DNA of 53,013 nt from Bacillota bacterium (GTDB lineage Bacteria; Bacillota; UBA4882; UBA8346): contig JAEZCE010000084.1 in the NCBI GenBank assembly GCA_023429995.1, forward strand, positions 1 through 53,013, in the 5' to 3' direction. Shown here in pieces: positions 22,871 to 32,353 of this stretch; position 1 is the first letter of the stretch; every line of letters starts with the position of its first letter. The notes under the pieces are model-generated. The model did no database searches, was not told the DNA's origin, and worked only from the letters and a program-made list of their open reading frames with translations. A program made the translations under genes and the position numbers.

Positions 22871-25225
22871 TCAAGCAGATAACCGGTGCCGGTCATTTCC
22901 GTCCGATAGGTCCTTTTTCCCTTTACCGAGCCACCAGAAAGTTGCAACCATAAGGACTAGTAAAGCTAATGAAACTGCAATCCAAACCATTTGATGTCCC
23001 AAAGTAATTTGATAAAACAGCGTTGAAGTTACCCAGGCCACTACAGTCAGATATCCCATGGCAAGCCATCCATAACCTTTGCCGATTTCCCGGATGACCG
23101 CCCCTAAAGCGGCTACACAAGGCATGTAAAGCAGGATAAACAGCAGATACGCATACGCCTGAAGCGGTCCTTTGGTAAAATAATGTTGCATCATACTGTA
23201 AACCCGCTGATCGGCGCCAACTTCCTCAGCCACTGCTTTCTCGTCCCCACTGACTACACCCAGGCCCAAGGGATCCCTTAAACTATCCCAGATTCCGCTT
23301 AAAGCTTCAGGTATCGATGCAAAGGCCTCCTTAACTCCGCCCCACAAGTCAAAGCCCTTATCTCCTTCAGCTTCAGCGGCATCCTCTTTTGACGCATTTG
23401 CCGAATCAATCTGGCCATACAGAGAATTTAGGGTCCCTACCACTGCCTCTTTAGCAAAAAGCCCGGTAAAAAGCCCCACCGTTGCCGGCCAATTCTCCCG
23501 CTCCACCCCCATCGGCTCAAAGACCGGTGTAATCGCCCTTCCAATTTGGGCTAACACCGAATCGGGCGAGTCTTCATTACCAAAAGTTCCATTGGTTCCG
23601 AATGAATTCAAAAATGCCAAGATGGTAACGACAATAATAATGACTTTGGTGCGGAACATAAATACTTTCAAACGGCTCCAGGTATAGGAGATAATATTCT
23701 TAAAGCGCGGCGCATGATAAGGCGGCAGTTCCATCACAAAATGGGAACGTTCCCCTTTAAAAAGCGTATTTTTGAGCAACAAGCCCGTCAAAACAGCCAT
23801 TAAAATTCCAACCAAGTATAGAGAAAACACCATATTAGAAGCTCCCGCTCCGAAAAACGCGGCCCCGAACAAAGCATAAACCGGCAAGCGAGCTCCGCAG
23901 GACATGAAGGGAATCATAAATACGGTCAAATAACGGTCTCTTTTATTCTCCAACGTCCGGGTGCCCATAATAGCCGGTACACCGCAACCCAATCCAACCA
24001 ACATTGGAACAAAGGCCTTGCCCGGCAGTCCAATCCAGCGCAAAAACCGGTCCATTACAAAAGCGGCTCTGGCCATATACCCTGAATCTTCTAAAATAGA
24101 TAAAACCAAGAACATCATGAAAATAACCGGAATAAAAGTTGCCAATGTTTGAACGCCGGCGCCAACCCCTCCGGCCAGGATAGTAATAAGCCATTCCGGC
24201 GTGTGGATCACGGATAACAATTGACCAAATCCATCCACAAATACCGTTCCAAATAAAATATCAAAAAAGTCGATAAAGGAACCCCCGACATTCATCGTAA
24301 CCCAGAACATTAAATATAACACAGCCAGAAAAATGGGAATCCCCAGCAATCTGTGCATTACAACCTTATCAATTTTGTCGCTGACACTCTCCCGGAATGT
24401 GCCGCGTTGCACTACATTTTCCGTAAGGCTGCGGATCATCTTGTAACGGCAATCCGCCAAAATCACGTCGGTATTCTCCCCCAACTCCGCTTGGAGTTTG
24501 GTGAGAGTTGTTCGGATCTCGGTTTCCAATAGGACGCCGGATGAAATCACCTTTTCAGTAACCCAAGGATCTTGCTCTAATAATTTCACAGCAGCCCACC
24601 GCGGATTGGCGCCTAATATTTTTTCGGATTTTTGCAGTTGGGGGCCCCAGGCGGTAATAACCTTTTCCATTGCCAATGGATATTGAGGAAGTTTCTGGGA
24701 AATAATTTCTTCCCGCCAAGCTTTTCCCATAACCTCCTTCACCTTGTGAAGCTCTTTTTTAAGAGTGGCGCTTGAACCCACGACCGGGCAGCCTAGTTGT
24801 GTCGCCAGTTGCGGTAAATCGATTTGGATTCCTTTCTCTTCAGCCAGGTCCATCATATTGACGACCGCCAGAACCGGCACACCCATTTCTAAAAGCTGGG
24901 TAGTCAGATACAGATTCCGTTCCAGATTGGTGGCATCCAAAATATTAACCACCAGCCCGGGTTCACCGCTTAATATGTAATCCCGGGCTACCCGTTCATC
25001 TTCAGAATGAGCTGTCAGAGAATAAATACCGGGCAAATCCACTAAGGTAATTTTTTGCCCTGCAACTGAAATGAGGCCTTCTTTTTTCTCCACCGTGACT
25101 CCCGGCCAGTTTCCAACCCGTTGGTTGCTTCCGGTAAGTCCGTTAAAAAGGGTTGTTTTTCCACAGTTGGGATTCCCCACTACGGCAATTGTACGGATGC
25201 CCGCGCCTGCGCTCACTTCTCTCAT
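22871..25225 (-). CDS. feoB: Ferrous iron transporter FeoB
   Basis: A 784-residue inner-membrane Fe(II) transporter. The N-terminal G-domain has G1 GNPNCGKTT, G3 DLPGIYS and G4 NMMDLAEE, and is followed by a helical GDI-like region (about 170-270). The membrane part contains two Gate-type repeats with GVGAGVQT and GLGCGVPAIMGTR. An acidic cytoplasmic insert lies near residue 620. The ATG overlaps the feoA stop and follows AGGAGG. Part of feoA-feoA-feoB under three iron boxes. Confidence 0.97.
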   Translation of the reverse strand: MREVSAGAGIRTIAVVGNPNCGKTTLFNGLTGSNQRVGNWPGVTVEKKEGLISVAGQKITLVDLPGIYSLTAHSEDERVARDYILSGEPGLVVNILDATNLERNLYLTTQLLEMGVPVLAVVNMMDLAEEKGIQIDLPQLATQLGCPVVGSSATLKKELHKVKEVMGKAWREEIISQKLPQYPLAMEKVITAWGPQLQKSEKILGANPRWAAVKLLEQDPWVTEKVISSGVLLETEIRTTLTKLQAELGENTDVILADCRYKMIRSLTENVVQRGTFRESVSDKIDKVVMHRLLGIPIFLAVLYLMFWVTMNVGGSFIDFFDILFGTVFVDGFGQLLSVIHTPEWLITILAGGVGAGVQTLATFIPVIFMMFLVLSILEDSGYMARAAFVMDRFLRWIGLPGKAFVPMLVGLGCGVPAIMGTRTLENKRDRYLTVFMIPFMSCGARLPVYALFGAAFFGAGASNMVFSLYLVGILMAVLTGLLLKNTLFKGERSHFVMELPPYHAPRFKNIISYTWSRLKVFMFRTKVIIIVVTILAFLNSFGTNGTFGNEDSPDSVLAQIGRAITPVFEPMGVERENWPATVGLFTGLFAKEAVVGTLNSLYGQIDSANASKEDAAEAEGDKGFDLWGGVKEAFASIPEALSGIWDSLRDPLGLGVVSGDEKAVAEEVGADQRVYSMMQHYFTKGPLQAYAYLLFILLYMPCVAALGAVIREIGKGYGWLAMGYLTVVAWVTSTLFYQITLGHQMVWIAVSLALLVLMVATFWWLGKGKKDLSDGNDRHRLSA

Positions 25226-25479
25226 TAACTTTTCCTCCTTATCTGCAGTACATCGGCCTCGGCTTTACGGAGCGAAAGATTATAATCCCGAACCATGACC
25301 TCCACGGGATCTCCCAAGGGGGCCACTTTAATCAGTTTAACCTCAATACCCTTGGTAAGCCCCATCGCTAACAGTTTGTTCCGGTAAGCAGGGTCGCTGT
25401 TTCCGTAACCGATGATTTCCCCAATTTCACCTGGTTTCAAATCCCTCAACCGGCTATTTTCTTTGAACTGCTCACTCAC
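25225..25479 (-). CDS. feoA: Ferrous iron transport protein FeoA
   Basis: An 84-residue SH3-like FeoA protein, thought to assist FeoB at the membrane. The pattern LRDLKPGEIGEIIGYG, then LLAMGLTKGIEVKLIKVAPLGDP and VRDYNLSLRKAEA is typical. It overlaps feoB at the stop/start junction, which supports coupled translation. AAGGAGG precedes the ATG. Confidence 0.93.
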   Translation of the reverse strand: MSEQFKENSRLRDLKPGEIGEIIGYGNSDPAYRNKLLAMGLTKGIEVKLIKVAPLGDPVEVMVRDYNLSLRKAEADVLQIRRKS

Positions 25480-25492
25480 AATAAATTCCTCC

Positions 25493-25810
25493 TTATTTGG
25501 TACTCAAGTCGGATAAGATATAAATCCGGCTTAAAAGATTCCAATCGACCATTACCCGGCTTTCATCAATCCGTAAAATAAAAGGTTGATGTTTACCACC
25601 CCTGGCGACCGTGATGTTTTTACCAGGGAGGATACCCAGAGCCAACATTTTACTGCGAAATTCTTCATCACCGGTCATGCGGGAAACCACCCCGCTCTCC
25701 CCGGCCCGCAATAAGGCAAGAGGCTTTTCAAACTGATGGCTTAGCGCATCGATAGCCGCTGAGTACCGGGGCAAAACGGGATTATTTTCAGTCTTCAACA
25801 CCATTTCCAT
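25493..25810 (-). CDS. Second FeoA-domain protein
   Basis: A 105-residue protein with a FeoA domain (residues 30-100: LLRAGESGVVSRMTG, KMLALGILPGKNITVARGG) after a 28-residue N-terminal extension without known match. Tandem FeoA genes are common in Clostridia. It is the first gene of the Feo operon, 13 bases ahead of feoA. The ribosome site (AAAGGAG) is about 11 bases from the ATG at 25810; an ATG two codons on is possible. Confidence 0.85.
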   Translation of the reverse strand: MEMVLKTENNPVLPRYSAAIDALSHQFEKPLALLRAGESGVVSRMTGDEEFRSKMLALGILPGKNITVARGGKHQPFILRIDESRVMVDWNLLSRIYILSDLSTK

Positions 25811-25834
25811 TCGGCGTCCATCTCCTTTATTTTT

Positions 25835-25850
25835 GTTAGTCTATACTAAC
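25835..25850. promoter_or_regulatory. Iron-box candidate 3 (Feo operon, proximal)
   Basis: GTTAGTCTATACTAAC, 25 bases before the first FeoA start codon. On the minus strand AGGACA-17-TATAGT lies just upstream, so the box overlaps the start of transcription. Confidence 0.75.
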
Positions 25851-25897
25851 TATAAAGTAAAATTATCTTCTGTCCTTTCCTATCCGGATATTACCAT

Positions 25898-25913
25898 GTT
25901 AGTTTTACCTAAC
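25898..25913. promoter_or_regulatory. Iron-box candidate 4 (Feo operon, middle)
   Basis: GTTAGTTTTACCTAAC within a longer palindrome (ATGTTAG/CTAACAT, 25896-25915), 63 bases upstream of box 3. Confidence 0.75.
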
Positions 25914-25935
25914 ATCGGAATAAATCAAAATCCTA

Positions 25936-25951
25936 GTTAGTCTGACCTAAC
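25936..25951. promoter_or_regulatory. Iron-box candidate 5 (Feo operon, distal)
   Basis: GTTAGTCTGACCTAAC, 38 bases from box 4, at the far side of the Feo promoter region and about 55 bases beyond the dtxR stop codon. Confidence 0.75.
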
Positions 25952-26006
25952 AATGAAACAAAAAATAAATCTTGATGTCGGAAAGATTTTTTTCAGCACT
26001 GAATGG

Positions 26007-26435
26007 TTACTTTCGATTACCCGGGCAGTCTACCGGACAACCTGACTGAATCAAGCCTGCCAGATACTTCACTAATTTTTCCATGGTAACCGGACTGATA
26101 TAATGCTCAATGCCGCATGCGTCTTTCTCCGCAATTTGGGGATCCACGCCTAAAGTTTCACTAAAAAACTGTGTCAAAATCCGGTGCCTTTCCCGGACTT
26201 TACGCGCTTTGATCTCCCCTAACTCTGTTAATTCCAACGGTCCATACCGTTCATGGGTTAGTAGTTGCAATTCCACCAGCTTGATTACTGCTTGGTTTAC
26301 GCTTGACTTAGCTACCTGCAACTTTTCCGCCAAATCGGTCACCCGGATGGACTCGTTTTCCTCTTTCAAATCCAGAATGACTTCCAAATAGTCTTCCAGG
26401 GAAGGCGAAAGTGAAAGAGAAGTGGTTTCATCCAT
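26007..26435 (-). CDS. DtxR/MntR-family metal-dependent repressor
   Basis: A 142-residue iron or manganese repressor. Residues 10-70 form the winged helix-turn-helix (VTDLAEKLQVAKSSVNQAVIK). Residues 75-130 form the metal-binding dimerisation domain. Ligand positions are mixed: the N-terminal SLEDYLE matches Asp/Glu of MntR, whereas CGIEH has the Cys of iron-type DtxR where MntR has Glu. No SH3 domain follows. The ATG at 26435 is preferred over a TTG six codons upstream. A GTTAG-N6-CTAAC box lies at 26455-26470, between its promoter and start codon, so it probably represses itself and the Feo, DUF3793 and ABC units. Confidence 0.9.
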   Translation of the reverse strand: MDETTSLSLSPSLEDYLEVILDLKEENESIRVTDLAEKLQVAKSSVNQAVIKLVELQLLTHERYGPLELTELGEIKARKVRERHRILTQFFSETLGVDPQIAEKDACGIEHYISPVTMEKLVKYLAGLIQSGCPVDCPGNRK

Positions 26436-26454
26436 TCCATCACCATATTTCAAT

Positions 26455-26470
26455 GTTAGGTTAAACTAAC
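26455..26470. promoter_or_regulatory. Iron-box candidate 6 (dtxR auto-regulation)
   Basis: GTTAGGTTAAACTAAC, 19 bases before the dtxR start codon and just after the predicted transcription start of the promoter at 26480-26508. Confidence 0.75.
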
Positions 26471-26479
26471 TTCACTTCT

Positions 26480-26508
26480 AATTTACAAAAAAATCTTATC
26501 CTTGTCAA
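26480..26508 (-). promoter_or_regulatory. Promoter of the dtxR-type gene
   Basis: Read on the minus strand, TTGACA (26503-26508), a 17-base spacer and TAAATT (26480-26485). The -35 is perfect and the -10 is weak (4 of 6). Confidence 0.6.
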
Positions 26509-26593
26509 GCCAATTTTTAATTTTTTAATCTTCAGTTTATATTATTTTGCGAGTTCTGTATGGAGAAATTTTTTTAAAACCCTTTTTGATATG

Positions 26594-26629
26594 TTCAAAA
26601 CGGGGTGTCGAATCGGCATCCCGTTTGAA
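26594..26629. terminator. Hairpin downstream of pectinesterase
   Basis: TTCAAAACGGGGTG (26594-26607) pairs, with one bulge and a wobble, with CATCCCGTTTGAA (26617-26629). A T-rich stretch follows on the minus strand. It probably ends the pectinesterase transcript. Confidence 0.55.
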
Positions 26630-26654
26630 TACTTTAAAAACCTGCTATTAATTA

Positions 26655-28577
26655 TTAGTACGGCATTTTGGGAAAAAATCCCAGGATCTTTTCTACTGAA
26701 CGATAATTAACTTTATATTCGCTATCGGTTAAAAACTTTCTGGTCGAAGTTTCCTGAGCCACTGAACCTTCTCCGGTATTCCGGTATTCCCTAAAAAACT
26801 GTTTGGATGCGGTCGAAATATTATCCCAGTCCGTCCAGCCCTCAGGATGAATCCGGTTGTGAAGCAGGCATGAAATATAGACAACTTTGGCTTGATTCGT
26901 TCCCCCATTACTTCCGCCGTTCCAGGCGCCCCTTCCCAAAAAAATATTTTTTGTCGCAACCGCGGGATCAACGGTCAAAAGGCAGTTCTTAAAGACATAA
27001 CCATTATTAAAACCGACGCCATTGGTATCCGATGGGGCTGCCGCAGTAATATAGCCGCCTTCTTTGTACGCCAAGGAGTGGATATGGCAGTTATCGAACA
27101 ATACCGTGGATCCACCGCATATGAAGTCGACTTCCCCTTCAATATAGCAATTTTGAAAATATTGTCTACCGGAACGCAAGTACATCGTATCTTGCTGTCC
27201 CAGAAAAATACAATTCTTCAAATATGCTTTGTCCACATTTTTAGCGGCAAACGCTATCGACCGCCTTTCAACATTATCCCAGGTCCGATTCCACTCGGGA
27301 CCCTTATTGTAAAACGTAATATTTTCGGCATTGAAATATCCGGCTTCGGTTAAACTCACCTCTACCAATAAGTTGCCATCAATCGCGCCATAATCGGATT
27401 CATAACCATAAATTATCGTATTGACAGGACTCTCACCGATGAGACTAATATTAGGCTTGGTAATTTTAAGCTTCTCTCGATAACATCCTGGTTTAATATA
27501 GATTAATGAGCCGGGTTTCACACCATCGATGGCTGCGGCAATCGTTTTATAGGCGCCTCCGGCGCCGTTGGGGTCCACAATCGCAGAGGCTATTTGGGCA
27601 AGATTAGATCTGAGTTTCGGTTTGGCAATAACCTTCTGGGCCGTGTTTTTGCTATAGGGTAATTTGGCCAAGTCTATGATACCCTCTTTAATGAAGGAAG
27701 GATCGATATAATTCGGATCCTTGCTGCCGGCTTCAGGGCCGGTCATATTAATGCCTGTAGGTTTTTGGACCGGTTTTTTACTAACCGGATCGGGATCATG
27801 CACCAGTTCGGGTCTGGCTTCCAAATCAAATCCAACGATTTTACTTAGGTCAGCCAAACTCTTGGTACTGACGTCTTCATTCTTAATCAGCAGTAAATAG
27901 GGATATCTCCCAAGGCCATTGGTACTTCCGTCATTTTCCCCAAATTGAAAGAAGTTGCCGGAACCGTTTTTCTTTTCAAAATTGGCAGTCTGATGCCTTT
28001 GTTTGCCGTCAATGAATGCAGTGGCGGTCATGGTCTTACCCTCTGCGCCGAGATCAAAAACAAGACGGTAATCATGCCAATCCGAGACAATGTTATCCGG
28101 ATTGAGAGAAGTTTGTCCGGTGCTCCCTTTCAACTGGTTACTGGCATTGTGTCGTAGTAAAGAATGATATTCGCCCCGTTGCCAGATGGCCCAGAGAATA
28201 CCGTAAGGAGTGCCCCTGTCCGGGACTACCGCACCCTTCGCCTTGAAAATGAAGGTAATTTTGGTTTCGCTACCATCCAGCGGGATTGTTATCACATCAT
28301 TCACTGCGTCTAAAGTGTTCAGTTTAAGGACCTTGTTCCCTGCCTTGTCACTGACAAAAGAAAAATGAGTCTTAAAAGTATCCGACGCTACAAAACCGTT
28401 CGCTTCAATATCCGCTTTAGCATCTTGGGTATTCTTTAGACCGGGGATATAAAGGATATAATTGGGTGGTAATTTGATGACCGGCGCAGCCGCGCCGTTC
28501 TCTCCCAAAAGCACCGGAAGAAAACAACTCAGCATGAATACAACTCCCGTCAATACAAAAATAAATCTTTTGTTCAA
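26655..28577 (-). CDS. Secreted pectinesterase (CE8) with N-terminal LamG-like domain
   Basis: A 640-residue pectin methylesterase that removes methyl groups from pectin outside the cytoplasm. Residues 1-31 are a signal peptide ending at AAA. Residues 40-245 look like a concanavalin/LamG-type sugar-binding domain. Residues 330-640 form the right-handed beta-helix esterase with GQQDT (Gln461/462, Asp463), GEVDF (Asp484) and LGRG (Arg549), the known catalytic set. The start is TTG at 28577, preceded by GGGGGA. There is no lipobox or cell-wall anchor. It diverges from the kinase-ABC block. Its product would feed pectate degradation, for which the oligogalacturonate lyase at 48369 is the later step. 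Confidence 0.92.
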   Translation of the reverse strand: MNKRFIFVLTGVVFMLSCFLPVLLGENGAAAPVIKLPPNYILYIPGLKNTQDAKADIEANGFVASDTFKTHFSFVSDKAGNKVLKLNTLDAVNDVITIPLDGSETKITFIFKAKGAVVPDRGTPYGILWAIWQRGEYHSLLRHNASNQLKGSTGQTSLNPDNIVSDWHDYRLVFDLGAEGKTMTATAFIDGKQRHQTANFEKKNGSGNFFQFGENDGSTNGLGRYPYLLLIKNEDVSTKSLADLSKIVGFDLEARPELVHDPDPVSKKPVQKPTGINMTGPEAGSKDPNYIDPSFIKEGIIDLAKLPYSKNTAQKVIAKPKLRSNLAQIASAIVDPNGAGGAYKTIAAAIDGVKPGSLIYIKPGCYREKLKITKPNISLIGESPVNTIIYGYESDYGAIDGNLLVEVSLTEAGYFNAENITFYNKGPEWNRTWDNVERRSIAFAAKNVDKAYLKNCIFLGQQDTMYLRSGRQYFQNCYIEGEVDFICGGSTVLFDNCHIHSLAYKEGGYITAAAPSDTNGVGFNNGYVFKNCLLTVDPAVATKNIFLGRGAWNGGSNGGTNQAKVVYISCLLHNRIHPEGWTDWDNISTASKQFFREYRNTGEGSVAQETSTRKFLTDSEYKVNYRSVEKILGFFPKMPY

Positions 28578-29044
28578 TATTCTTCCCCCTTTCCAATTGT
28601 GTGAAAGCGCGAAAAAATAACTTTGATGTTTAACCGTTCATTCTTTATTTATCATAGGGCCATATTCATCAAAGTTCATCAATTGATTTCGATTCAAATG
28701 GGGTTACTCCTCTGCAAATTTAAGAATAGATAGCAAATTAATAATAAACGGTTGAAATTTGTTGATTCATAAAATATGGTTAAAATTTCCCGGCTAAATC
28801 CTTCTGATGAATCACAATTCTAGACTATATATTGTATTTGTTATTGATGTTGAATTGCTTTTTACAAACTCTATTAATTTGTAGTACACTAGAAGTGAAG
28901 TTCGTTGACAAAAATAATCTTCATTCAAAAATACCGCCAATTCTTTCCGCAAATTGCCAACAAAGATGAAACACCCTATAGATGCCTTGCCAAGAGTAGT
29001 TTGTAGTGATCCATTCACAAGCATCTCGCCAGGAGGGACATTTC
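28578..29044. other. Divergent control region, pectinesterase versus sensor kinase
   Basis: These 467 bases lie between divergent genes and hold no gene. They are AT-rich. A half copy of the dispersed palindromic element (28828-28860) is the only recognisable motif. Binding sites of the nearby response regulator may lie here but I cannot define them. Confidence 0.5.
28828..28860. repeat. Half copy of the palindromic element, copy C
   Basis: A 33-base stretch beginning TATATTGTATTTGTTATTGA matches the right side of copy B (14117-14149) with about three mismatches. The left arm is absent, so it cannot form the hairpin. Confidence 0.5.
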
Positions 29045-30583
29045 TTGAATTCAAATACCGCAATGAATAAAACCGGACTCCTTTTTCCTTGGATAAACAA
29101 GATTCCTATTCCCCGTCTCAAGGTCTTCCACCAACTGCTGATTATCAGTTTTGTCATGGTCGTTTTTTTCATTATTCAAGGTGTTACCAGCATTTATATC
29201 AACGATACCATGCAAAATTCAAGCCTAAACATTGTCAAAATCAGCACCAACCGTTTCAACAACATCATTATCGTAAAGACCTATGTGGAAATCATCGAAA
29301 AAGAATATCTGAAAGCCCTTACTGGAAAAGGGAACATTCACTATCTGATTAATGAGGCAGAAGTACAGGGTTTGCCGCGGATTAAAGGGGAAATGGAACC
29401 TGCGGTAAAGGCTTTGAAATCTGTTGCGCCTCAAGACAGTGAACAAATCCTCATGCACATTACTCACATAAAAAAAATCATCCGTTTCCCGCTTAGTGAA
29501 GCGAATTTCGCCGCTTTGAAACGCGATCTGAATTCGATCGAAATTTGCATCGACGATGCCACCAGTAAATCAATTAATACCAGTTATGAAGAGATTACCC
29601 GGAGTTCCAATTTCTCTACCGCTTCAAAAATCGTTACCGTGGTGATTAGTTTTATCGCCATCGCCATTTTGGGGATTATTTATATCTTTATGTTGTCCCG
29701 CTCCATTACCGACCCTATAGAAAAGTTAGCCGCTTATGCCATGGAGATCTCCAAGGGGAACTTTCAAACGCCTAACCTCAATATCAATTCCTCGGAGGAT
29801 CTGAAAATTCTGGCTTTGGCCTTTAATAAAATGACAGCCAGTATTCAAAATATGATCCGGGAAATTACCGAAAAATCGGATTTGGAGCGCAAACTTCATG
29901 AGCAGGAAATGAAAAATTTAAAAATCTCCCAACAGCTGAATGAAGCCCGTTTTTTGGCCCTCCAATCCCAAATCAATCCTCACTTTCTTTTTAACGCTCT
30001 CAATGCAATCATGCGGAAATCGATGTTTCAGGAAACAATGGCTACTACCCAATTGATTCAATCCTTAGCCAATATTTTCCGCTATAATCTGGAAAGTTCA
30101 TCCAAGGAAGTCCGTCTGGAGGAAGAATTGGGGGTCATCAAGGAATATGTCTACATTCAACAAACCCGCTTCGGTTCACGCATCGGATTTGACATCATTC
30201 GGCAGACGGATATCGGCCGCATTCAGATTCCGCGTTTTATCATCCAGCCACTGGTGGAAAATGCGATTATTCACGGAATTGAGCCCAAAGAAACTGGCGG
30301 GGCAGTGCGGATCAAAATCTTGAAAAAAGGGCATTCCATATTCATTAAGATCATTGATAACGGGATCGGTATTTCCCAAGATAAAATCGAAAGGGTCCTT
30401 TCTGGTAACGATGAGCCTTATTTAAAAGGACATACCACTGGAATCGGGATCACAAATGTCCGTGACCGGATGATTCTTTATTATAAAGATCCCGATTGTT
30501 TCTGCATATACAGCAAATTAAACCGGGGGACTGTTATTACACTTAAAATAATCCCTAACAAAGAAGGTGCCGTCCATGTTTAA
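29045..30583 (+). CDS. YesM-type sensor histidine kinase
   Basis: A 512-residue membrane kinase of the HPK7/LytS-YesM class. The order is: membrane helix about 30-50 (LLIISFVMVVFFIIQG), an extracytoplasmic helical sensor about 50-195, second membrane helix about 200-220, HAMP to about 275, coiled coil, phospho-acceptor His in INPHFLFNALNAI, and an ATPase domain with VENAIIHGI, DNGIGI and GIGITNVRDRM. The sensor is nearly the same as that of the chemotaxis protein at 36713. The start is TTG at 29045, eight bases after AGGAGG; the frame extends 13 codons further to a GTG. It overlaps the response-regulator gene by eight bases. Confidence 0.9.
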   Translation: MNSNTAMNKTGLLFPWINKIPIPRLKVFHQLLIISFVMVVFFIIQGVTSIYINDTMQNSSLNIVKISTNRFNNIIIVKTYVEIIEKEYLKALTGKGNIHYLINEAEVQGLPRIKGEMEPAVKALKSVAPQDSEQILMHITHIKKIIRFPLSEANFAALKRDLNSIEICIDDATSKSINTSYEEITRSSNFSTASKIVTVVISFIAIAILGIIYIFMLSRSITDPIEKLAAYAMEISKGNFQTPNLNINSSEDLKILALAFNKMTASIQNMIREITEKSDLERKLHEQEMKNLKISQQLNEARFLALQSQINPHFLFNALNAIMRKSMFQETMATTQLIQSLANIFRYNLESSSKEVRLEEELGVIKEYVYIQQTRFGSRIGFDIIRQTDIGRIQIPRFIIQPLVENAIIHGIEPKETGGAVRIKILKKGHSIFIKIIDNGIGISQDKIERVLSGNDEPYLKGHTTGIGITNVRDRMILYYKDPDCFCIYSKLNRGTVITLKIIPNKEGAVHV

Positions 30584-32195
30584 ACTACTGATTGCCGATG
30601 ATGAACAACTGGAACGGGAAGCCATTCGCTTCATCATCAACCAAAATTTCCCGGAAATTTTTGAGATCCATGAAGCTGCAAACGGCAAGGAGGCTTTGGA
30701 AACGGCCCTTTCATCCGGACCGGATCTTATCTTTATCGATATCAAAATGCCTGGAATCGACGGACTTCAGGCTGCCTCCCTGATTCGCAAGAACCTTCCG
30801 GAATGCCGGATCGTCATCGTTACGGCATATCATCACTTTGACTACGCCAAAGAGGCGTTGTCGCTTGGTGTAAACGAATATATCACCAAACCGGCACCGG
30901 TTGAAACTGTTGTTGCCACCATAAAGCGCGTAATTACGGCCATCGGGGAGCAACGCGCGAAAGACCATATGGACGAAGAGAAGGAACGCCGGTTCAATCA
31001 AATTGCCCAATATATCGAGGATAACTTGTTAGTCTTAATCGCTTACGGGGAAATTGAAGAAAAGGAAATTGGAGAATACCTGGATATCCTCAATTCAAAT
31101 TATCAGGCGTTTTTATCGGTTGTATCATCCGTTTTTTATCAGCAAAATCCCGGCGAAATTGGGTCCGAAGCCAAAAAAAGAATCCTTAACAAGCAGTTAG
31201 CGGAGTGGTTAAAAAATTACTTTCACAAAATCGGTTATAGCGCATTTATCCGTTCGATTGGAGCGGAAATATACATCTTGCTTCTGTTCGAGGAATCTTT
31301 GGATGAATACCGCTCGCGCCTCATGGGAATCCGCCTTTTTAGCGAATTAAATGAATGCTTGTCCAATGAAATGCAAATGACTTTGAGTATCGGAATTGGA
31401 AGAGTATACCATTCCGTACACGATATATTTCAGGCATTTTCAGAAGCCAAGCTGGCCTTACGCTATGAAACGGAACCGGGTTCGATTATCAGTTATGGTG
31501 ATATTCAAAAAGGCAACCGGAAAACCGTCTATCCGCAAAATAAAGAAAAAAAGCTTTCCCAATGCATTTACCGGGGAGATCGTCTCGGCGCCGAACAACT
31601 GTTGGAGGAGCTGTTGGAATGGGCTCTGGATAACTTCTCTCATCTTGAAGTTTACCGGCAAAAGGTGTACGAAATGTTATTATCCCTGCTTTGTGAGACC
31701 TACACCAATACCCACCTGACGGAATTTGATATTAACACGGAGGAGCTTCGCCAAAACATGGGCTTACTCCATAAACGCGAAGATATCCATCTTTTCACCA
31801 AGGATTATCTTTTAAAAAAGGTAACCGAAGTCAACACGATTAAAGCATCCCGAGCCAATGCGCTATTGACCATGGCAATTAACTATATGGAAAACAATTA
31901 CCAAAAGGATCTTTCCCTGGAAGAGGTCGCCTCCCATCTTCGGATTAGCCCCTTTTACCTCAGTAAAATTTTTAAAAAAATGCACAGTCAGAATTTTATC
32001 GATTATTTAACTGAGATCCGCATTCAAAAAGCCAGGAATTTATTGATCAATCCGAGTTTAACGGTGAAAAATGTCTGTTTTCAAGTGGGATACAATGATC
32101 CTAATTATTTTGCCCGTGTCTTCAAGAAGTTCTGCGGTCTTACACCGACTGAGTATCAATCCAAATACTCTTATAGTCCCAATTTCGAACAATAA
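30576..32195 (+). CDS. YesN-type response regulator with AraC DNA-binding domain
   Basis: A 539-residue regulator paired with the kinase. Residues 1-120 form the receiver (phospho-acceptor Asp in IFIDIKMPGIDG, switch Thr in VTAYHHFDY and Lys in ITKPAP). Residues 130-420 form a long middle region seen in YesN proteins. Residues 435-539 form an AraC double helix-turn-helix (LSLEEVASHLRISPFYLSKI and VKNVCFQVGYNDPNYFARVF). The ATG at 30576 follows GAAGG; a GTG three codons upstream is less likely. It likely activates the ABC operon directly downstream. Confidence 0.93.
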   Translation: MFKLLIADDEQLEREAIRFIINQNFPEIFEIHEAANGKEALETALSSGPDLIFIDIKMPGIDGLQAASLIRKNLPECRIVIVTAYHHFDYAKEALSLGVNEYITKPAPVETVVATIKRVITAIGEQRAKDHMDEEKERRFNQIAQYIEDNLLVLIAYGEIEEKEIGEYLDILNSNYQAFLSVVSSVFYQQNPGEIGSEAKKRILNKQLAEWLKNYFHKIGYSAFIRSIGAEIYILLLFEESLDEYRSRLMGIRLFSELNECLSNEMQMTLSIGIGRVYHSVHDIFQAFSEAKLALRYETEPGSIISYGDIQKGNRKTVYPQNKEKKLSQCIYRGDRLGAEQLLEELLEWALDNFSHLEVYRQKVYEMLLSLLCETYTNTHLTEFDINTEELRQNMGLLHKREDIHLFTKDYLLKKVTEVNTIKASRANALLTMAINYMENNYQKDLSLEEVASHLRISPFYLSKIFKKMHSQNFIDYLTEIRIQKARNLLINPSLTVKNVCFQVGYNDPNYFARVFKKFCGLTPTEYQSKYSYSPNFEQ

Positions 32196-32353
32196 TTTGC
32201 TATCTTGTCAATTTTTTATAGAAAAATAGTACAAAAATTTCCTAAAACAGCCAATATTTTATAGAGGCTTTTACAACATTTTGATGGAAATTTAATCAAA
32301 TATTCAACTTAGATTTTGCAACTTTTAGTACAACAAAAAAGGGAGGTCTAGAA

